This document shows positions 33,563 to 42,257 of a DNA stretch of 64,000 nucleotides, piece after piece. The stretch is from Anaerolineaceae bacterium UBA5404 (GTDB taxonomy: Bacteria > Chloroflexota > Anaerolineae > Anaerolineales > Anaerolineaceae), in the NCBI GenBank assembly GCA_002409625.1, contig DHNY01000012.1:84175-148174 (forward strand), read 5' to 3'. The notes beneath the pieces are model-generated. The model made no database searches, was not told the origin of the DNA, and worked only from the letters and a program-made list of their open reading frames with translations. Numbering within the stretch: position 1 is the first letter of the stretch; each line of letters begins with the position of its first letter. Position numbers and translations under genes: made by a program.

Positions 33563-33600
33563 AACCAGCCACCTTGTGTATTGTTGGCTGGTTTTTGTTT
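33563..33600 (+). terminator. Terminator after DUF4298 copy 1
   Basis: AACCAGCC / GGCTGGTT (8 bp, 15-base loop) followed by TTTGTTTT. It lies 29 bases after the stop. Confidence 0.8.
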
Positions 33601-33663
33601 TCATTGCTAAAACCTGTTTTTTCCAAAGACCACAATTAAGATGCAAATAAGATTGGAACAAAA

Positions 33664-34008
33664 ATGAAACCCGAAGAAACCCTTAAGAAAATCAACACCA
33701 TGCAGGACCTGTGTGTACAGGTAGAGCAAGATAATCAAAAAATAGAAGAGATCGCTTCTTTTTTACAAGAAGCACGCACCAGGCATGAAACCCTTTACCG
33801 CTTTTACCAGGAAGAATGGTCCGAACTGCTTTATGACGAAAACGGAGATACCAAAGAGGCCATCAACACCATTCTAAAAGAGCACCTGAAGCACATCCCC
33901 CAAGGGCACTACTCCATCACCAACCAAGACACGTTGTGGGATGCTCTCAATGACCACAGACTGGGACTGATAGACTTACTTAAAACGCTCGTTGAGATGA
34001 TTGACTAA
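33664..34008 (+). CDS. DUF4298 domain protein, copy 2
   Basis: 114 residues, alignable end to end with the upstream gene: 'MQDLCVQVEQDNQKIEEIAS', 'FYQEEWSELLYDE' and 'DTLWDALNDHRLGLIDLLKTL' match copy 1. It appears to be an old tandem duplication. Each copy has its own terminator, so they may be regulated separately. Function unknown. Confidence 0.7.
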   Translation: MKPEETLKKINTMQDLCVQVEQDNQKIEEIASFLQEARTRHETLYRFYQEEWSELLYDENGDTKEAINTILKEHLKHIPQGHYSITNQDTLWDALNDHRLGLIDLLKTLVEMID

Positions 34009-34030
34009 ACGCTCAATGACTTGAAATACA

Positions 34031-34070
34031 AAAAGGGACAAGGCGCAAAACCTTGACCCTTTTCTTTTTT
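34031..34070 (+). terminator. Terminator after DUF4298 copy 2
   Basis: AAAAGGGACAAGG / CCTTGACCCTTTT (one mismatch, 7-base loop) followed by CTTTTTT. Confidence 0.85.
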
Positions 34071-34115
34071 ATTTCAATTTGATGCCTGTTGGCAAAGCTT
34101 TTTAGTTCTTAGGAC

Positions 34116-34796
34116 TTAAGCTGTTACCCAACCATCCTCATCATTGCCGGGTTTATCTTCGCCATCAGGCGCTTCGCCTTCCAAAGCTTCAATTTCGGTC
34201 AGGTCTGGCATTGGGGGCAGCGGTGGAGCAGGCGGCAAATCGGGCATTTCTGGCACAACTGGCGTAGCAGGCTCAGGTGTGGCGGGAGGCACTACCGGAA
34301 CCTCGGTAAATTCAGGATTTGCTGGCATTTCCGGATAAGTTTGTGGCTCAGGCATCGGACTTGGCATCTGGGGACTTGCCGGCACCGGCGCGACACCTTC
34401 TAAACCATGTTCGGGGCAAAACTTACCCACAATCGGACGTCCACATTGCGGACAAACCAATCCTTGCGCCACAGGATAAGGCTGTGCAATGTTAGGCACT
34501 GGTTCAACCGGTGGAGGAGGTGGTGCCTCGTTTTTGATTGCTTCCAGATTGCTTTGAAGCTGGAAGAAGTATTTTCGCATTTCAACCAGGTCTTTTAGCT
34601 GTGACTGTAATTCGGGTTGGCTTACATTGCCTTGATCAGCCAATGCCATGGTTGTTTCACCAAGAATATAAATGCGCTCTTTGATTTGGTTCTCCATATC
34701 CGAAATTTCTTTATTGGCTTTCACAATACGGATTTGCTGATCAGCCTTCCACTTGGTAACGGCTGCGGCGTGTTCTACTTTTGCTTTAAAGGTCAT
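34116..34796 (-). CDS. Coiled-coil / zinc-ribbon / Pro-rich protein, function unknown
   Basis: 226 residues. Residues 1-95 are predicted helical coiled coil ('NKEISDMENQIKERIYIL'). Then comes a Pro-rich stretch, a zinc-ribbon-like 'CPQCGRPIVGKFCPEHG', and a Pro/Glu/Met-rich tail ending acidic ('EALEGEAPDGEDKPG'). AAAGGA is upstream of the ATG. I do not recognise a family. The layout resembles the zinc-ribbon-plus-Pro-rich proteins common in Anaerolineae, suggesting an adaptor. Confidence 0.6.
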   Translation of the reverse strand: MTFKAKVEHAAAVTKWKADQQIRIVKANKEISDMENQIKERIYILGETTMALADQGNVSQPELQSQLKDLVEMRKYFFQLQSNLEAIKNEAPPPPPVEPVPNIAQPYPVAQGLVCPQCGRPIVGKFCPEHGLEGVAPVPASPQMPSPMPEPQTYPEMPANPEFTEVPVVPPATPEPATPVVPEMPDLPPAPPLPPMPDLTEIEALEGEAPDGEDKPGNDEDGWVTA

Positions 34797-35162
34797 GTCT
34801 GGTCCTTTCTTGGTCTTTTTATAAATGAATCCTGCTTTTGTCGATAGCTTTACTCAATTATATCGTAGACCAGATAGCATACGAGCAGACATTTTGCAGA
34901 GCCAAATAAACCGGTTTGCATTTGGATAGTCGCATTTTCTGCTCTTCTTGTCCTGGATTGATCATGCCAGGCGCAATAAGGATAAAAATGTGCAAACCAA
35001 ATATTTTCACATGATTACTACACCTGATAAGCTGTCAAGATTTTGTTAAGATTTTTGTCAAACTTGTGCTATGAATTTTCTTGTGTTTCGTGTATAATAG
35101 CTTTTCGCGTCTGATTAACGCGATGTTTGACCTATTCTATGCCCGGAAGGAGGTGAATAGCA
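34797..35162. other. Intergenic region between the zinc-ribbon gene and rpsU
   Basis: 366 bases. It holds the ribosome-binding site of the minus-strand gene at its left end and the rpsU promoter at its right end. Nothing else could be assigned; no hairpin with a U-tract or open frame with a ribosome-binding site was seen. Confidence 0.4.
35093..35098 (+). promoter_or_regulatory. -10 box of the rpsU-infA promoter
   Basis: TATAAT 65 bases upstream of rpsU, preceded by TG. There is no good -35 hexamer at 16-18 bases. The following leader contains an imperfect CGCG...CGCG pairing (TTTTCGCGTCTGATTAACGCGA). Confidence 0.5.
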
Positions 35163-35351
35163 ATGGCAAGTGTCAATTTAAGACAAAATGAGTCCCAGGA
35201 TTCCCTACTCAAGCGCTTTCGCAAGAAGGTCGTCAAGAGTGGTGTATTGAGCACCGTGCGCCGCAAACGCTGGTTTGTTTCCAAGAGCGAGCAACGCCGC
35301 ATGGACAAGAAAAAGGCTGTTCGTCGCAACTTCCGAAAGTCGTACGATTAG
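35163..35351 (+). CDS. rpsU: 30S ribosomal protein S21
   Basis: 62 residues. 'ESQDSLLKRFRKKVVKSGVL' and 'RRKRWFVSKSEQRRMDKKKA' fit bS21, which aids translation initiation. The ribosome-binding site AAGGAGGTGA is near-perfect. infA follows 23 bases later. Confidence 0.93.
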   Translation: MASVNLRQNESQDSLLKRFRKKVVKSGVLSTVRRKRWFVSKSEQRRMDKKKAVRRNFRKSYD

Positions 35352-35374
35352 CCAATAGGTTTAAGTGAGGTTTT

Positions 35375-35629
35375 ATGGCTAAAGAAGAAGAGAAAATTAC
35401 AGTAGAAGGCACCATCATCGAGGCCTTACCCGGAACGCAGTTTAGGGTGAAGCTCGAAAACGGCCATGAGGTCATCGCCTATTTGAGTGGGCGTATGCGC
35501 AGGTATTACATCCGCATCCTCCTGGGCGATTTGGTGCGTGTAGAAATGTCTCCTTATGACCTCGACCGTGGGCGCATTGTATATCGCCAGCGCCGAACTG
35601 GCCCAATCAACCCCGCGGATTTTTCCTAA
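35375..35629 (+). CDS. infA: Translation initiation factor IF-1
   Basis: 84 residues, S1/OB fold. 'ITVEGTIIEALPGTQFRVKL' and 'SGRMRRYYIRILLGDLV' are diagnostic. It is about 12 residues longer than E. coli IF-1 (C-terminal 'RRTGPINPADFS'). The gene pairs with rpsU instead of its common place after map in the spc operon. Confidence 0.92.
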   Translation: MAKEEEKITVEGTIIEALPGTQFRVKLENGHEVIAYLSGRMRRYYIRILLGDLVRVEMSPYDLDRGRIVYRQRRTGPINPADFS

Positions 35630-35679
35630 GTTCTTTTCATCCCAAAGCGTAAATGCCCGGGATGATCGTAATAAAACGC

Positions 35680-35716
35680 AAAACTCTTGCCTTGAGCAGG
35701 AGTTTTTTGTTTTTTC
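35680..35716 (+). terminator. Terminator after infA
   Basis: AAAACTC / GAGTTTT with an inner TGC / GCA pairing, followed by TTGTTTTTT. It lies about 50 bases after the infA stop. Confidence 0.8.
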
Positions 35717-35742
35717 CATACAGCATGTATTAAAATGAACCT

Positions 35743-36744
35743 ATGTCATCCAATGACTTCATCCAAAACGCTACAATCCGCCGAATGGACCCCACCCGGG
35801 ATCTGAACGCGGTTGCCAACCTGATGGAAGCCGCCTTCGAGCTCAAAAAAGATCCAGAAGGGCATGTGATTATCGAAAATATGCGCCAGCACGCGCGCAT
35901 GATCGCCGCGAACGATGCCACCCTATTGGATAAGCTAACGGTTAAGGCTTCGTGGTCTGACGGCTTCGTTTTTGAGGACCAGAACAAAATTGTGGGCAAC
36001 ATCACCTTAATCCCACACATGGATGGCTTTAAGCGCGTGATTATGATTGCCAACGTCTCGGTGGATGATGCCTATCGCCGTAGGGGCATCGCGCGTGCGT
36101 TGACATTGCAGGCATTACAGCGTTGCCGAATGACCGGCGTGCGCGAGGTTTACCTGCAGGTAAGACATGACAACCAGGCAGCCATCCAGCTTTACCTTGA
36201 TTTAGGCTTTCGGCATCTGCATAGTGTGAACGTTTGGCGCTTGCGGCAAAGTGCCTCTGGATTGGATCAGCTTGGGCTAAACGCTCACGAGCTTGAAGAC
36301 GGATACACGCTCAGGTACCGCCGTTTTGGAGACTGGCAAAAGCACAAAGCCTGGCTGGCTGAATGCTATCCTCAAAAAACCCGCTGGTATTCAGGCTTGG
36401 CTTTTAGGCAGCTTTCGCCATTGTGCTGGCTCAATCCCCTGGCGTGGTTGCAATTGATGCAAATGGAGCACTTTGCCTTGAGTCGGGACGGCGAGTTAGT
36501 GGGCGTTTTGGGTTTGCAATCCCGCGCGCCACAAGTGGATATGCTGTGGCTGGCACTGCCAGAGGATTTGGATGCAGCAGAAGAAAACAAGCGCGCAGCT
36601 TTGCTTTTACGCACCTTTGTAAGGGAACGCTGGAACCACGGCAAGGTAAACCTTGAATTTCCGATGGGTAGAGCAACTGCAGGCATCCAAGAAGCCGGCT
36701 TTAAACTGGCACACGACCTGGACTGGATGGCATTAACGCTTTAG
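35743..36744 (+). CDS. GNAT-family acetyltransferase with an extra C-terminal domain
   Basis: 333 residues. An N-terminal GNAT domain (about residues 10-165) has motif A 'VSVDDAYRRRGIARAL' and motif B 'HDNQAAIQLYLDLGFR'. The rest (170-333) has no motif I can name and looks like a second, diverged acetyltransferase-like half ('MEHFALSRDGELVGVLGLQ'). Substrate unknown. It starts 27 bases after the infA terminator. Confidence 0.75.
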   Translation: MSSNDFIQNATIRRMDPTRDLNAVANLMEAAFELKKDPEGHVIIENMRQHARMIAANDATLLDKLTVKASWSDGFVFEDQNKIVGNITLIPHMDGFKRVIMIANVSVDDAYRRRGIARALTLQALQRCRMTGVREVYLQVRHDNQAAIQLYLDLGFRHLHSVNVWRLRQSASGLDQLGLNAHELEDGYTLRYRRFGDWQKHKAWLAECYPQKTRWYSGLAFRQLSPLCWLNPLAWLQLMQMEHFALSRDGELVGVLGLQSRAPQVDMLWLALPEDLDAAEENKRAALLLRTFVRERWNHGKVNLEFPMGRATAGIQEAGFKLAHDLDWMALTL

Positions 36745-36785
36745 GCTTTAGCTTTCGCGATTTTGATTAGGATTCTTTAAAGCAA

Positions 36786-36811
36786 AAACCAGCCATTTTG
36801 TCGGCTGGTTT
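36786..36811 (-). terminator. Terminator, probably bidirectional
   Basis: AAACCAGCC / GGCTGGTTT (9 bp, 8-base loop). On the minus strand it is followed by TTGCTTT, serving the 63-residue gene; on the plus strand it also follows the acetyltransferase gene. The stem is nearly the same as at 33563. Confidence 0.75.
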
Positions 36812-36831
36812 AATGATGCTTCAGACAATGC

Positions 36832-37023
36832 TTAGAGTTCTTCGTCAACGATGATTTCGAGCAGCTTTAAAACTTCGTTCCACTCTTCTTCAAAGAAGTG
36901 TAGGGTAACGTTGTTGAGCTCGAGGTGATAGGTGGTTTCGCCATCGGGTTCTTCGGCTTTCCAAGCCAAATAATTTTCAGTTTCAGCGATGGTTGTCGTC
37001 ACAGGTTCTTGTGAGTGTTCCAT
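36832..37023 (-). CDS. Small acidic protein, function unknown
   Basis: 63 residues, strongly acidic, with 'NYLAWKAEEPDGETTYHLEL' and an end rich in Glu ('LLEIIVDEEL'). Coding is supported by a good ribosome-binding site (AAGGAG), a TATAAT upstream (37051-37056) and a terminator directly downstream. No family recognised. Confidence 0.65.
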   Translation of the reverse strand: MEHSQEPVTTTIAETENYLAWKAEEPDGETTYHLELNNVTLHFFEEEWNEVLKLLEIIVDEEL

Positions 37024-37050
37024 AATAGTCTCCTTATTTGTTTGTTCTTA

Positions 37051-37056
37051 ATTATA
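37051..37056 (-). promoter_or_regulatory. -10 box of the small acidic protein gene
   Basis: TATAAT on the minus strand, 27 bases before the start codon. No clear -35 hexamer. Confidence 0.4.
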
Positions 37057-37092
37057 GTCCCTGCCTTTGTTTAATGCACATAGACAAGGTTT

Positions 37093-38451
37093 TTATTTTT
37101 TAACCTTTTTTTCTCGTTTGAATTTAGCAAACCAATTAACAAGCTTAGCCCATACTTTCTTTACCCAAGCCACTAAAGCCAAGCGGGGTTTTTCGGTCCA
37201 TTTCCAAAATCGCTCGAACAATTTGCGTAAAGCCTTTATCAAGCCCACTTCTTTTGGCTTTTGGTAATACTCAATACCCTCCCAGGGGTCCTCGTCAAAA
37301 AGTTTGTGGATGAGATAGCGCAACAAAAGCTTCAAAATGGCATAAATCGGCGCGGCTAAAATGACACCCAACAACCCAAAGAGTTGCGCGCCTACCAAGG
37401 CAGAAATCAAAATAGCCGCTGGGTGCACATCCAAGGCGTTGCTCATCACCGTTGGCGTGACCACATTGTCCAAGACAAAATCGATAATCAGGGCAATGCC
37501 CAAAACCAGGATGGCATAACCCAATGGCGCTAAACCAAAAGGTGTTGGGCGTTGCATCAAAGTGCCCACAAAGAAACCCACCCAGCCAATGCCAGCACCA
37601 AGGTAGGGAATAAAACGACCAAATCCGGCAATCACCGCCAGCAAGAAGAAATATGGCACACCCAACACACCCAACAAGCCTGAGTAAACCACAATCGCGA
37701 TGATGACCACGATCATTGTGCCTCTTAGATAGGCATTAAAGTTGCCAACCACCTCTTTGCCCATGCGTTGGATATCATCATCATAGGCATGATTTTTCAA
37801 TGCCACAAATTGGCGTTTAGCCGTCCCAGACTCGGAGGTGATAAAAAACGACACCAAAATGGTAATAAAGAGGTTGAAAACAAATCCACCCACCTGACCC
37901 AAAAGCTTGGGCACATTTTTGGTAACAGAGCTAATCACAGGTTGGATAAACCCTTCAATCCGCTCGGTCAGGAAGGCGGTGTCTAACTTGGGCAGCTTAA
38001 ATGCCAGGGGACCTAGGGTAACCTTTTTGTCAGACCAGGATGCCAAAAAGTCGGTCACCACATTGATGTTTTCTTGTAATGAGTTAAACAAGCTGGTAAT
38101 TTGTCCAGCCAGCCCTTTACCACCGCTTGCAACGCCCCAGATTAACAGCGTTAACAAAATGAGGTAAACAATGCCTGATACAAGTTTCCAGTTTAATTTG
38201 CTGTGTTTGGTAATCCAGCGCACAATAGGCTGAATCAAAAAGGAAATCAACAAGGCGGTGAGGAAAAGCTTAAGGTAATTATTGAAGCGAATGGCAAGCG
38301 CCAATGCCCCACCCAAAAGCGCAATTGCCACAAGCAGTTTCACCGGCCATGCCCATTTCGGCGATGCTGAGGGAGGCATTGTTTGATTTTCCTCTTCAAT
38401 TAAGTCCATTGGAGGTTCAAATTCTTCGGTAGGTATTGTTTGATCACTCAT
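37093..38451 (-). CDS. AI-2E family transporter
   Basis: 452 residues from the ATG at 38451 (AGGACGGA upstream; an upstream ATG at 38487 is less likely). It begins with an acidic cytoplasmic stretch, then about eight membrane segments. The family motif 'GFGRFIPYLGAGIGWVG' and the C-terminal 'ALVGAQLFGLLGVILAAPIYAI' are clear. Members include TqsA and sodium/proton exchangers, so the substrate cannot be told. The C-terminus is basic ('FKREKKVKK'). Confidence 0.88.
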   Translation of the reverse strand: MSDQTIPTEEFEPPMDLIEEENQTMPPSASPKWAWPVKLLVAIALLGGALALAIRFNNYLKLFLTALLISFLIQPIVRWITKHSKLNWKLVSGIVYLILLTLLIWGVASGGKGLAGQITSLFNSLQENINVVTDFLASWSDKKVTLGPLAFKLPKLDTAFLTERIEGFIQPVISSVTKNVPKLLGQVGGFVFNLFITILVSFFITSESGTAKRQFVALKNHAYDDDIQRMGKEVVGNFNAYLRGTMIVVIIAIVVYSGLLGVLGVPYFFLLAVIAGFGRFIPYLGAGIGWVGFFVGTLMQRPTPFGLAPLGYAILVLGIALIIDFVLDNVVTPTVMSNALDVHPAAILISALVGAQLFGLLGVILAAPIYAILKLLLRYLIHKLFDEDPWEGIEYYQKPKEVGLIKALRKLFERFWKWTEKPRLALVAWVKKVWAKLVNWFAKFKREKKVKK

Positions 38452-38597
38452 AGTTCCGTCCTGGTGGCACAATCCAATGACTGCCAAACATCAGGCAGCA
38501 AGCTTTTATCAAGTTAGCCTAATTTTATCAGAATACCACCAATAAGACCCGATTAGAGGGTAGAATCACCTTGAACAAAGAGCAAAAGGAGAAAGTT

Positions 38598-39752
38598 ATG
38601 GAATATCGAAGCTTTGGACAACAAGATTGGAAGGTTAGCGCGCTCGGTTTTGGCACGATGCGTTTCCCAATCCTGGATGGTGACAGCAGCCGCATTGACG
38701 AAACAACCGCCATAAAAATGTTACGCGATGCGATTGATGCCGGTGTAAATTATGTTGACACCGCCTGGGGTTACCACCGCGAGCAAAGTGAGCCTTTTGT
38801 TGGCAGAGCGCTGGCAGATGGCTATCGCGAACGCGTAAAACTTGCCACCAAAATGCCTTCCTGGCTGGTTATGGTGCCCGAGGACTTTGACAAATACTTC
38901 AACATCCAACTTGAACGCTTGCAAACAGACCATATCGATTGCTACCTTTTGCACACGCTTAACAAGCGCTACTGGGATAATTACGTTCGCCTGGGTGTGT
39001 TTGATTGGCTGGAGCGTAAAAAAGATGAAGGGAAAATCCGCGCGGTGGGCTTCTCGTTTCATGATAAATACGAGGTTTTTGAAGAAATCATCAACGGTTA
39101 CGCTCACTGGGACTTCTGCCAGATTCAATACAATTATGTGGACATCGAGGAACAAGCCGGTTTGAAAGGCTTAAAACTAGCCGCCGATAAAGGTTTGGCA
39201 GTGGTCATCATGGAACCCTTGCGTGGCGGTGGTCTGGCAAGCCCAACGCTCCCACCAACAGTGGCAGAGGTTTTCGCGCGCTCTAAACGACCATGGAGCC
39301 ATGTGGAATGGGCTTTGCAATGGCTCTGGGATCAGCCTGAAGTCTCGGTGGTGCTATCTGGCATGTCTACCCCAGAACAAGTTGCCCAAAACTTACAGTT
39401 TGCCAGCCGTAGCGGGGTTGGACAACTGGATGATGAAGACCGACAGCTGATTATTGACGCGCACAAAGCGATGCGCGCGGTGAGTCCCATTCCTTGCACC
39501 AAATGCGAATACTGTTTGCCTTGCCCTCAGGGTGTGCGCATCCCGAGCATTTTCTCGGTTTACAATGACGCAATGATGTTCAACCTGCAAGCCTACGGGC
39601 AACGCAATTATGGTTTTTCAATACCCGCGGATGGCAAAGCAGATCAGTGCGTTGAATGTGGCGCGTGTGAGGAGCTTTGCCCACAGCAAATTGAGATTAT
39701 CGAAGCCTTGAAAGTCGCCCACACCTATTTGACCGAGCCCATTCAGTCTTAA
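38598..39752 (+). CDS. Aldo/keto reductase with C-terminal 4Fe-4S cysteine motifs
   Basis: 384 residues from the ATG at 38598 (AAGGAG upstream). The TIM-barrel part has catalytic motifs 'DTAWGYH' (Asp/Tyr), 'LATKMP' (Lys) and 'DCYLLHTLN' (His). The C-terminal part has 'CTKCEYCLPCPQGVRIP' and 'CVECGACEELCPQQIEI', the two cysteine clusters of a ferredoxin-like domain. This is the common redox-partner AKR type of anaerobes. DUF2085 follows at once, with a gap of 6 bases. Confidence 0.9.
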   Translation: MEYRSFGQQDWKVSALGFGTMRFPILDGDSSRIDETTAIKMLRDAIDAGVNYVDTAWGYHREQSEPFVGRALADGYRERVKLATKMPSWLVMVPEDFDKYFNIQLERLQTDHIDCYLLHTLNKRYWDNYVRLGVFDWLERKKDEGKIRAVGFSFHDKYEVFEEIINGYAHWDFCQIQYNYVDIEEQAGLKGLKLAADKGLAVVIMEPLRGGGLASPTLPPTVAEVFARSKRPWSHVEWALQWLWDQPEVSVVLSGMSTPEQVAQNLQFASRSGVGQLDDEDRQLIIDAHKAMRAVSPIPCTKCEYCLPCPQGVRIPSIFSVYNDAMMFNLQAYGQRNYGFSIPADGKADQCVECGACEELCPQQIEIIEALKVAHTYLTEPIQS

Positions 39753-39758
39753 TACTTT

Positions 39759-40583
39759 ATGATGAACCAGGAAGAAAGCCCCAAACAACACAAACCCAAA
39801 GCTGAAAAACTTTGGCTCATCGTCTTACTTGTTTTCGTCAGCTTTTTGCTTGGTTTATGGTTTTGGCTGACACCATCGGGATTCTGGGCTAAGTTAAACG
39901 CGGTGGGTTACAGTGTTTGCCACCAAATCAGCGAACGTTCATTTGTTCTTGGCGAACACCAATCGCCACTTTGCGCGCGCTGTGCGGGAATGTATCTGGG
40001 TGCTTTGGCAACGCTCATCGCCCATTTCATTTGGGGCAGACAGGGTAAATTCCCACGCTTATGGGTGATGGTATTGCTTGGCATAGCTTTAGCGGCATTT
40101 GCTTTTGATGGGCTTAATTCCGCGGCAGAAAGCTTGCCTTTTATCCCCTCGTTCTACCAAACCACAAACCTGACCCGTTTAATCACCGGTTTAGGCATGG
40201 GCTTACTAATCGGCTCAATCCTTTCACCCATCTTTATGCAAACCACCTGGGTGGATTGGATCGGTGCATCGGCTTATGACAAGTGGTACCGATTGCCCGT
40301 GCTTGTGCTGATTTTATGCGTACTGGGCTTCGCCATTTATAGCCAGGTTAAGCCACTCTTTTACATTTTCAATGGGCTTATGGCGCTGAGTGTGGTTCTT
40401 ATTCTATGGCTCATCCACAGCACATTAGCCATTCTGCTCACCCGGCGCGCCAACCAGGCACAAAACTGGCGGGACCTTAAGCTCCCCGCGCTAATGGGTT
40501 TGGTGATGGTACTGCTGCAAATTGGGCTGATTAGCGCCTTGCGCTATTGGCTCACCGGCACTTGGTTGCCCATGAATCACTAG
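39759..40583 (+). CDS. DUF2085 integral membrane protein
   Basis: 274 residues with about six hydrophobic segments. The DUF2085 core 'VGYSVCHQISERSF' and 'QSPLCARCAGMYLGALA' (three conserved cysteines) is clear. The charged N-terminus 'NQEESPKQHKPKAEK' is cytoplasmic. The family's function is unknown. Confidence 0.85.
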   Translation: MMNQEESPKQHKPKAEKLWLIVLLVFVSFLLGLWFWLTPSGFWAKLNAVGYSVCHQISERSFVLGEHQSPLCARCAGMYLGALATLIAHFIWGRQGKFPRLWVMVLLGIALAAFAFDGLNSAAESLPFIPSFYQTTNLTRLITGLGMGLLIGSILSPIFMQTTWVDWIGASAYDKWYRLPVLVLILCVLGFAIYSQVKPLFYIFNGLMALSVVLILWLIHSTLAILLTRRANQAQNWRDLKLPALMGLVMVLLQIGLISALRYWLTGTWLPMNH

Positions 40584-40614
40584 ATTATCTACTGTCTCTC
40601 TAACAATTTGCGCC

Positions 40615-40620
40615 TATAAT
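40615..40620 (+). promoter_or_regulatory. -10 box upstream of the DUF4126 gene
   Basis: TATAAT, 37 bases before the DUF4126 start. No -35 match at standard spacing. It may give that gene and DUF4190 their own transcript. Confidence 0.4.
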
Positions 40621-40656
40621 GAGACTGTATTAAAAGCTTTATTGAAAGGAAAGCAT

Positions 40657-41268
40657 ATGGGAGGAACACTTACTGGCATCTTGGGCGTTTTAGGCGCGTT
40701 TGGACTCTCCGCTTCGGCTGGTCTCAACGCCTATATACCCCTTTTAGTTGTTTCTTTGCTGGCAAAGTTCACCAACACCATCACACTGGCAGCGCCTTAC
40801 AACGCGCTGGAAAGCTGGTGGACGATTGGCGTGTTGGCAGTGCTCTCGATTGTAGAAATTGTCGCTGACAAGATTCCCGCGGTTGACCATGTGAATGATG
40901 TTGTGCAAAGTTTTATCCGTCCAACAGCTGGCGCGATCCTTTTCGCGGCGAGTGCGAATGCCATCACCGATATCAGCCCGGTACTCTCGCTGATATGTGG
41001 CTTGCTGGTTGCCGGCTCTGTTCACGCCACCAAGTCATTGGTTGTCAGACCCACGGTGACCGTTGCCACAGCAGGTGTAGGCGACCCGGTGGTAAGCACC
41101 GCTGAAGACATTTTCGCGGTCATTGTATCTGTTTTATCTGTTTTGTTACCCATCGTAATGATAATCCTGGTCTTCCTGGTCATCTGGCTGATCGCCTGGG
41201 GCATTAGAAGACGCAATAAAAAGAAAGAAACATTAGCATTAAAGGAGACATATGAACAACGTTATTGA
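40657..41268 (+). CDS. DUF4126 membrane protein
   Basis: 203 residues from ATG 40657 (AAAGGA upstream). The N-terminal 'GLSASAGLNAYIPLLVVSLL' and 'VDHVNDVVQSFIRPTAGAIL' are typical of DUF4126. Five or so membrane segments and a basic C-terminus. Function unknown. It overlaps the next gene by 17 bases. Confidence 0.82.
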   Translation: MGGTLTGILGVLGAFGLSASAGLNAYIPLLVVSLLAKFTNTITLAAPYNALESWWTIGVLAVLSIVEIVADKIPAVDHVNDVVQSFIRPTAGAILFAASANAITDISPVLSLICGLLVAGSVHATKSLVVRPTVTVATAGVGDPVVSTAEDIFAVIVSVLSVLLPIVMIILVFLVIWLIAWGIRRRNKKKETLALKETYEQRY

Positions 41269-41746
41269 TGTAAACGCAACCCCGGTACAGGGACAAGACC
41301 CTAATCAGGGTCAAGCACAAGGCACACCTCAAACCCCACCGCCATATCAAGCGCCACAACCACCTTATCAAGCGCCGCCACCGCCACCACCTTATCAAGC
41401 GCCACCACCGCCACCACCTTATCAGGCGCCAAAAACTGAGCCCAACAACGGCTATTCCTTGTGGGCTGTAATCAGCTTGATTGCCGGAATTTTGAACTTC
41501 AAGTTCCCACCTTTTGGCGCTATCGCAGCACTGATTACAGGGTATGTGGCACGCAATGAGATCAAGAAGAGCAACGGCACCATGGGTGGCAGTGGCATGG
41601 CAACCGCCGGCATCGTGCTGGGCTGGGTTGGTATCGCCTTCTCGCTGATTGTAGGTGTTCTATTCGTTTTAGTTTTGATTGGTGTGATTGCCAGCGCGCC
41701 ACTGCTTTGCGGATCAATTTCTGGCTGGCTGGGCACACTGCCCTAG
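41252..41746 (+). CDS. DUF4190 membrane protein with a Pro/Tyr-rich N-terminus
   Basis: 164 residues. Residues 20-60 are repeats of PPYQAP and PPPPPPYQAP. Then two membrane segments with the DUF4190 pattern: 'LWAVISLIAGILNF', 'ALITGYVARNEIKKSNGTMG' and 'MATAGIVLGWVGIAFSLIV'. Function unknown; the Pro-rich part probably projects into the cytoplasm. It is translationally coupled to DUF4126. Confidence 0.8.
   Translation: MNNVIDVNATPVQGQDPNQGQAQGTPQTPPPYQAPQPPYQAPPPPPPYQAPPPPPPYQAPKTEPNNGYSLWAVISLIAGILNFKFPPFGAIAALITGYVARNEIKKSNGTMGGSGMATAGIVLGWVGIAFSLIVGVLFVLVLIGVIASAPLLCGSISGWLGTLP
41336..41431 (+). repeat. In-frame repeats encoding PPYQAP units
   Basis: A near-perfect 27-base repeat (GCGCCACCACCGCCACCACC and TTATCA) occurs in tandem with partial copies either side. 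It encodes the Pro/Tyr stretch of the DUF4190 protein. Copy number may vary by slippage. Confidence 0.7.
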
Positions 41747-41771
41747 GCTGCATGTAGCCAAAACATAGTTT

Positions 41772-42257
41772 TTATAAACGCGCCAAGTCCGTTGTGAGCA
41801 GATCTGAAAGGGTTTGCCAGCAGATGCGGCGCGTTTTTGCGTCTAAATCCAAGGCGGCAAATTCGTCCTGGTCCAGGATAAAGCGTGAGCCGTCGGGCAA
41901 GATGACTAAATCCAGAGCCAAGTCTTCCCAATTGATTTGAATGTCGCTAAAAACAGCCGGGTGGCATATGTTGAAATAGAGCAATTTCAAAGTATTGCTG
42001 TCGCCAGCATACATTTTAAAAAAGTTGTACCAGCGGTCGCTATAATAGGTTTCAATCCACTTATCTCCGACCTCAATCGGAACACCAGCGATAGTTCCTG
42101 GTTTGCCGCTAAAATAAGCTTTGAGTTTTCGCATCGTGGGCGTTTCTTCAAGCAATTGTCCTTGCCAGTCATAGCTCATATCCTTGCCCGCATGAAACTT
42201 GATGACCCGCATTGCCCTCTGCGTCTCCGAGCCTGTCCCGTTCAGTTCTTGAGGCAT
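41772..42257 (-). CDS. DUF402 family protein
   Basis: 161 residues. The DUF402 core is visible: 'YYSDRWYNFFKMY', 'LYFNICHPAVF' and 'ALDLVILPDGSRFILDQDEF'. Some members are nucleoside-phosphate phosphatases or FomD-like hydrolases, but activity here is not implied. AGGAG is 8 bases upstream of the ATG, which lies inside the end of the thiamine ABC gene (16-base overlap). Confidence 0.75.
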   Translation of the reverse strand: MPQELNGTGSETQRAMRVIKFHAGKDMSYDWQGQLLEETPTMRKLKAYFSGKPGTIAGVPIEVGDKWIETYYSDRWYNFFKMYAGDSNTLKLLYFNICHPAVFSDIQINWEDLALDLVILPDGSRFILDQDEFAALDLDAKTRRICWQTLSDLLTTDLARL

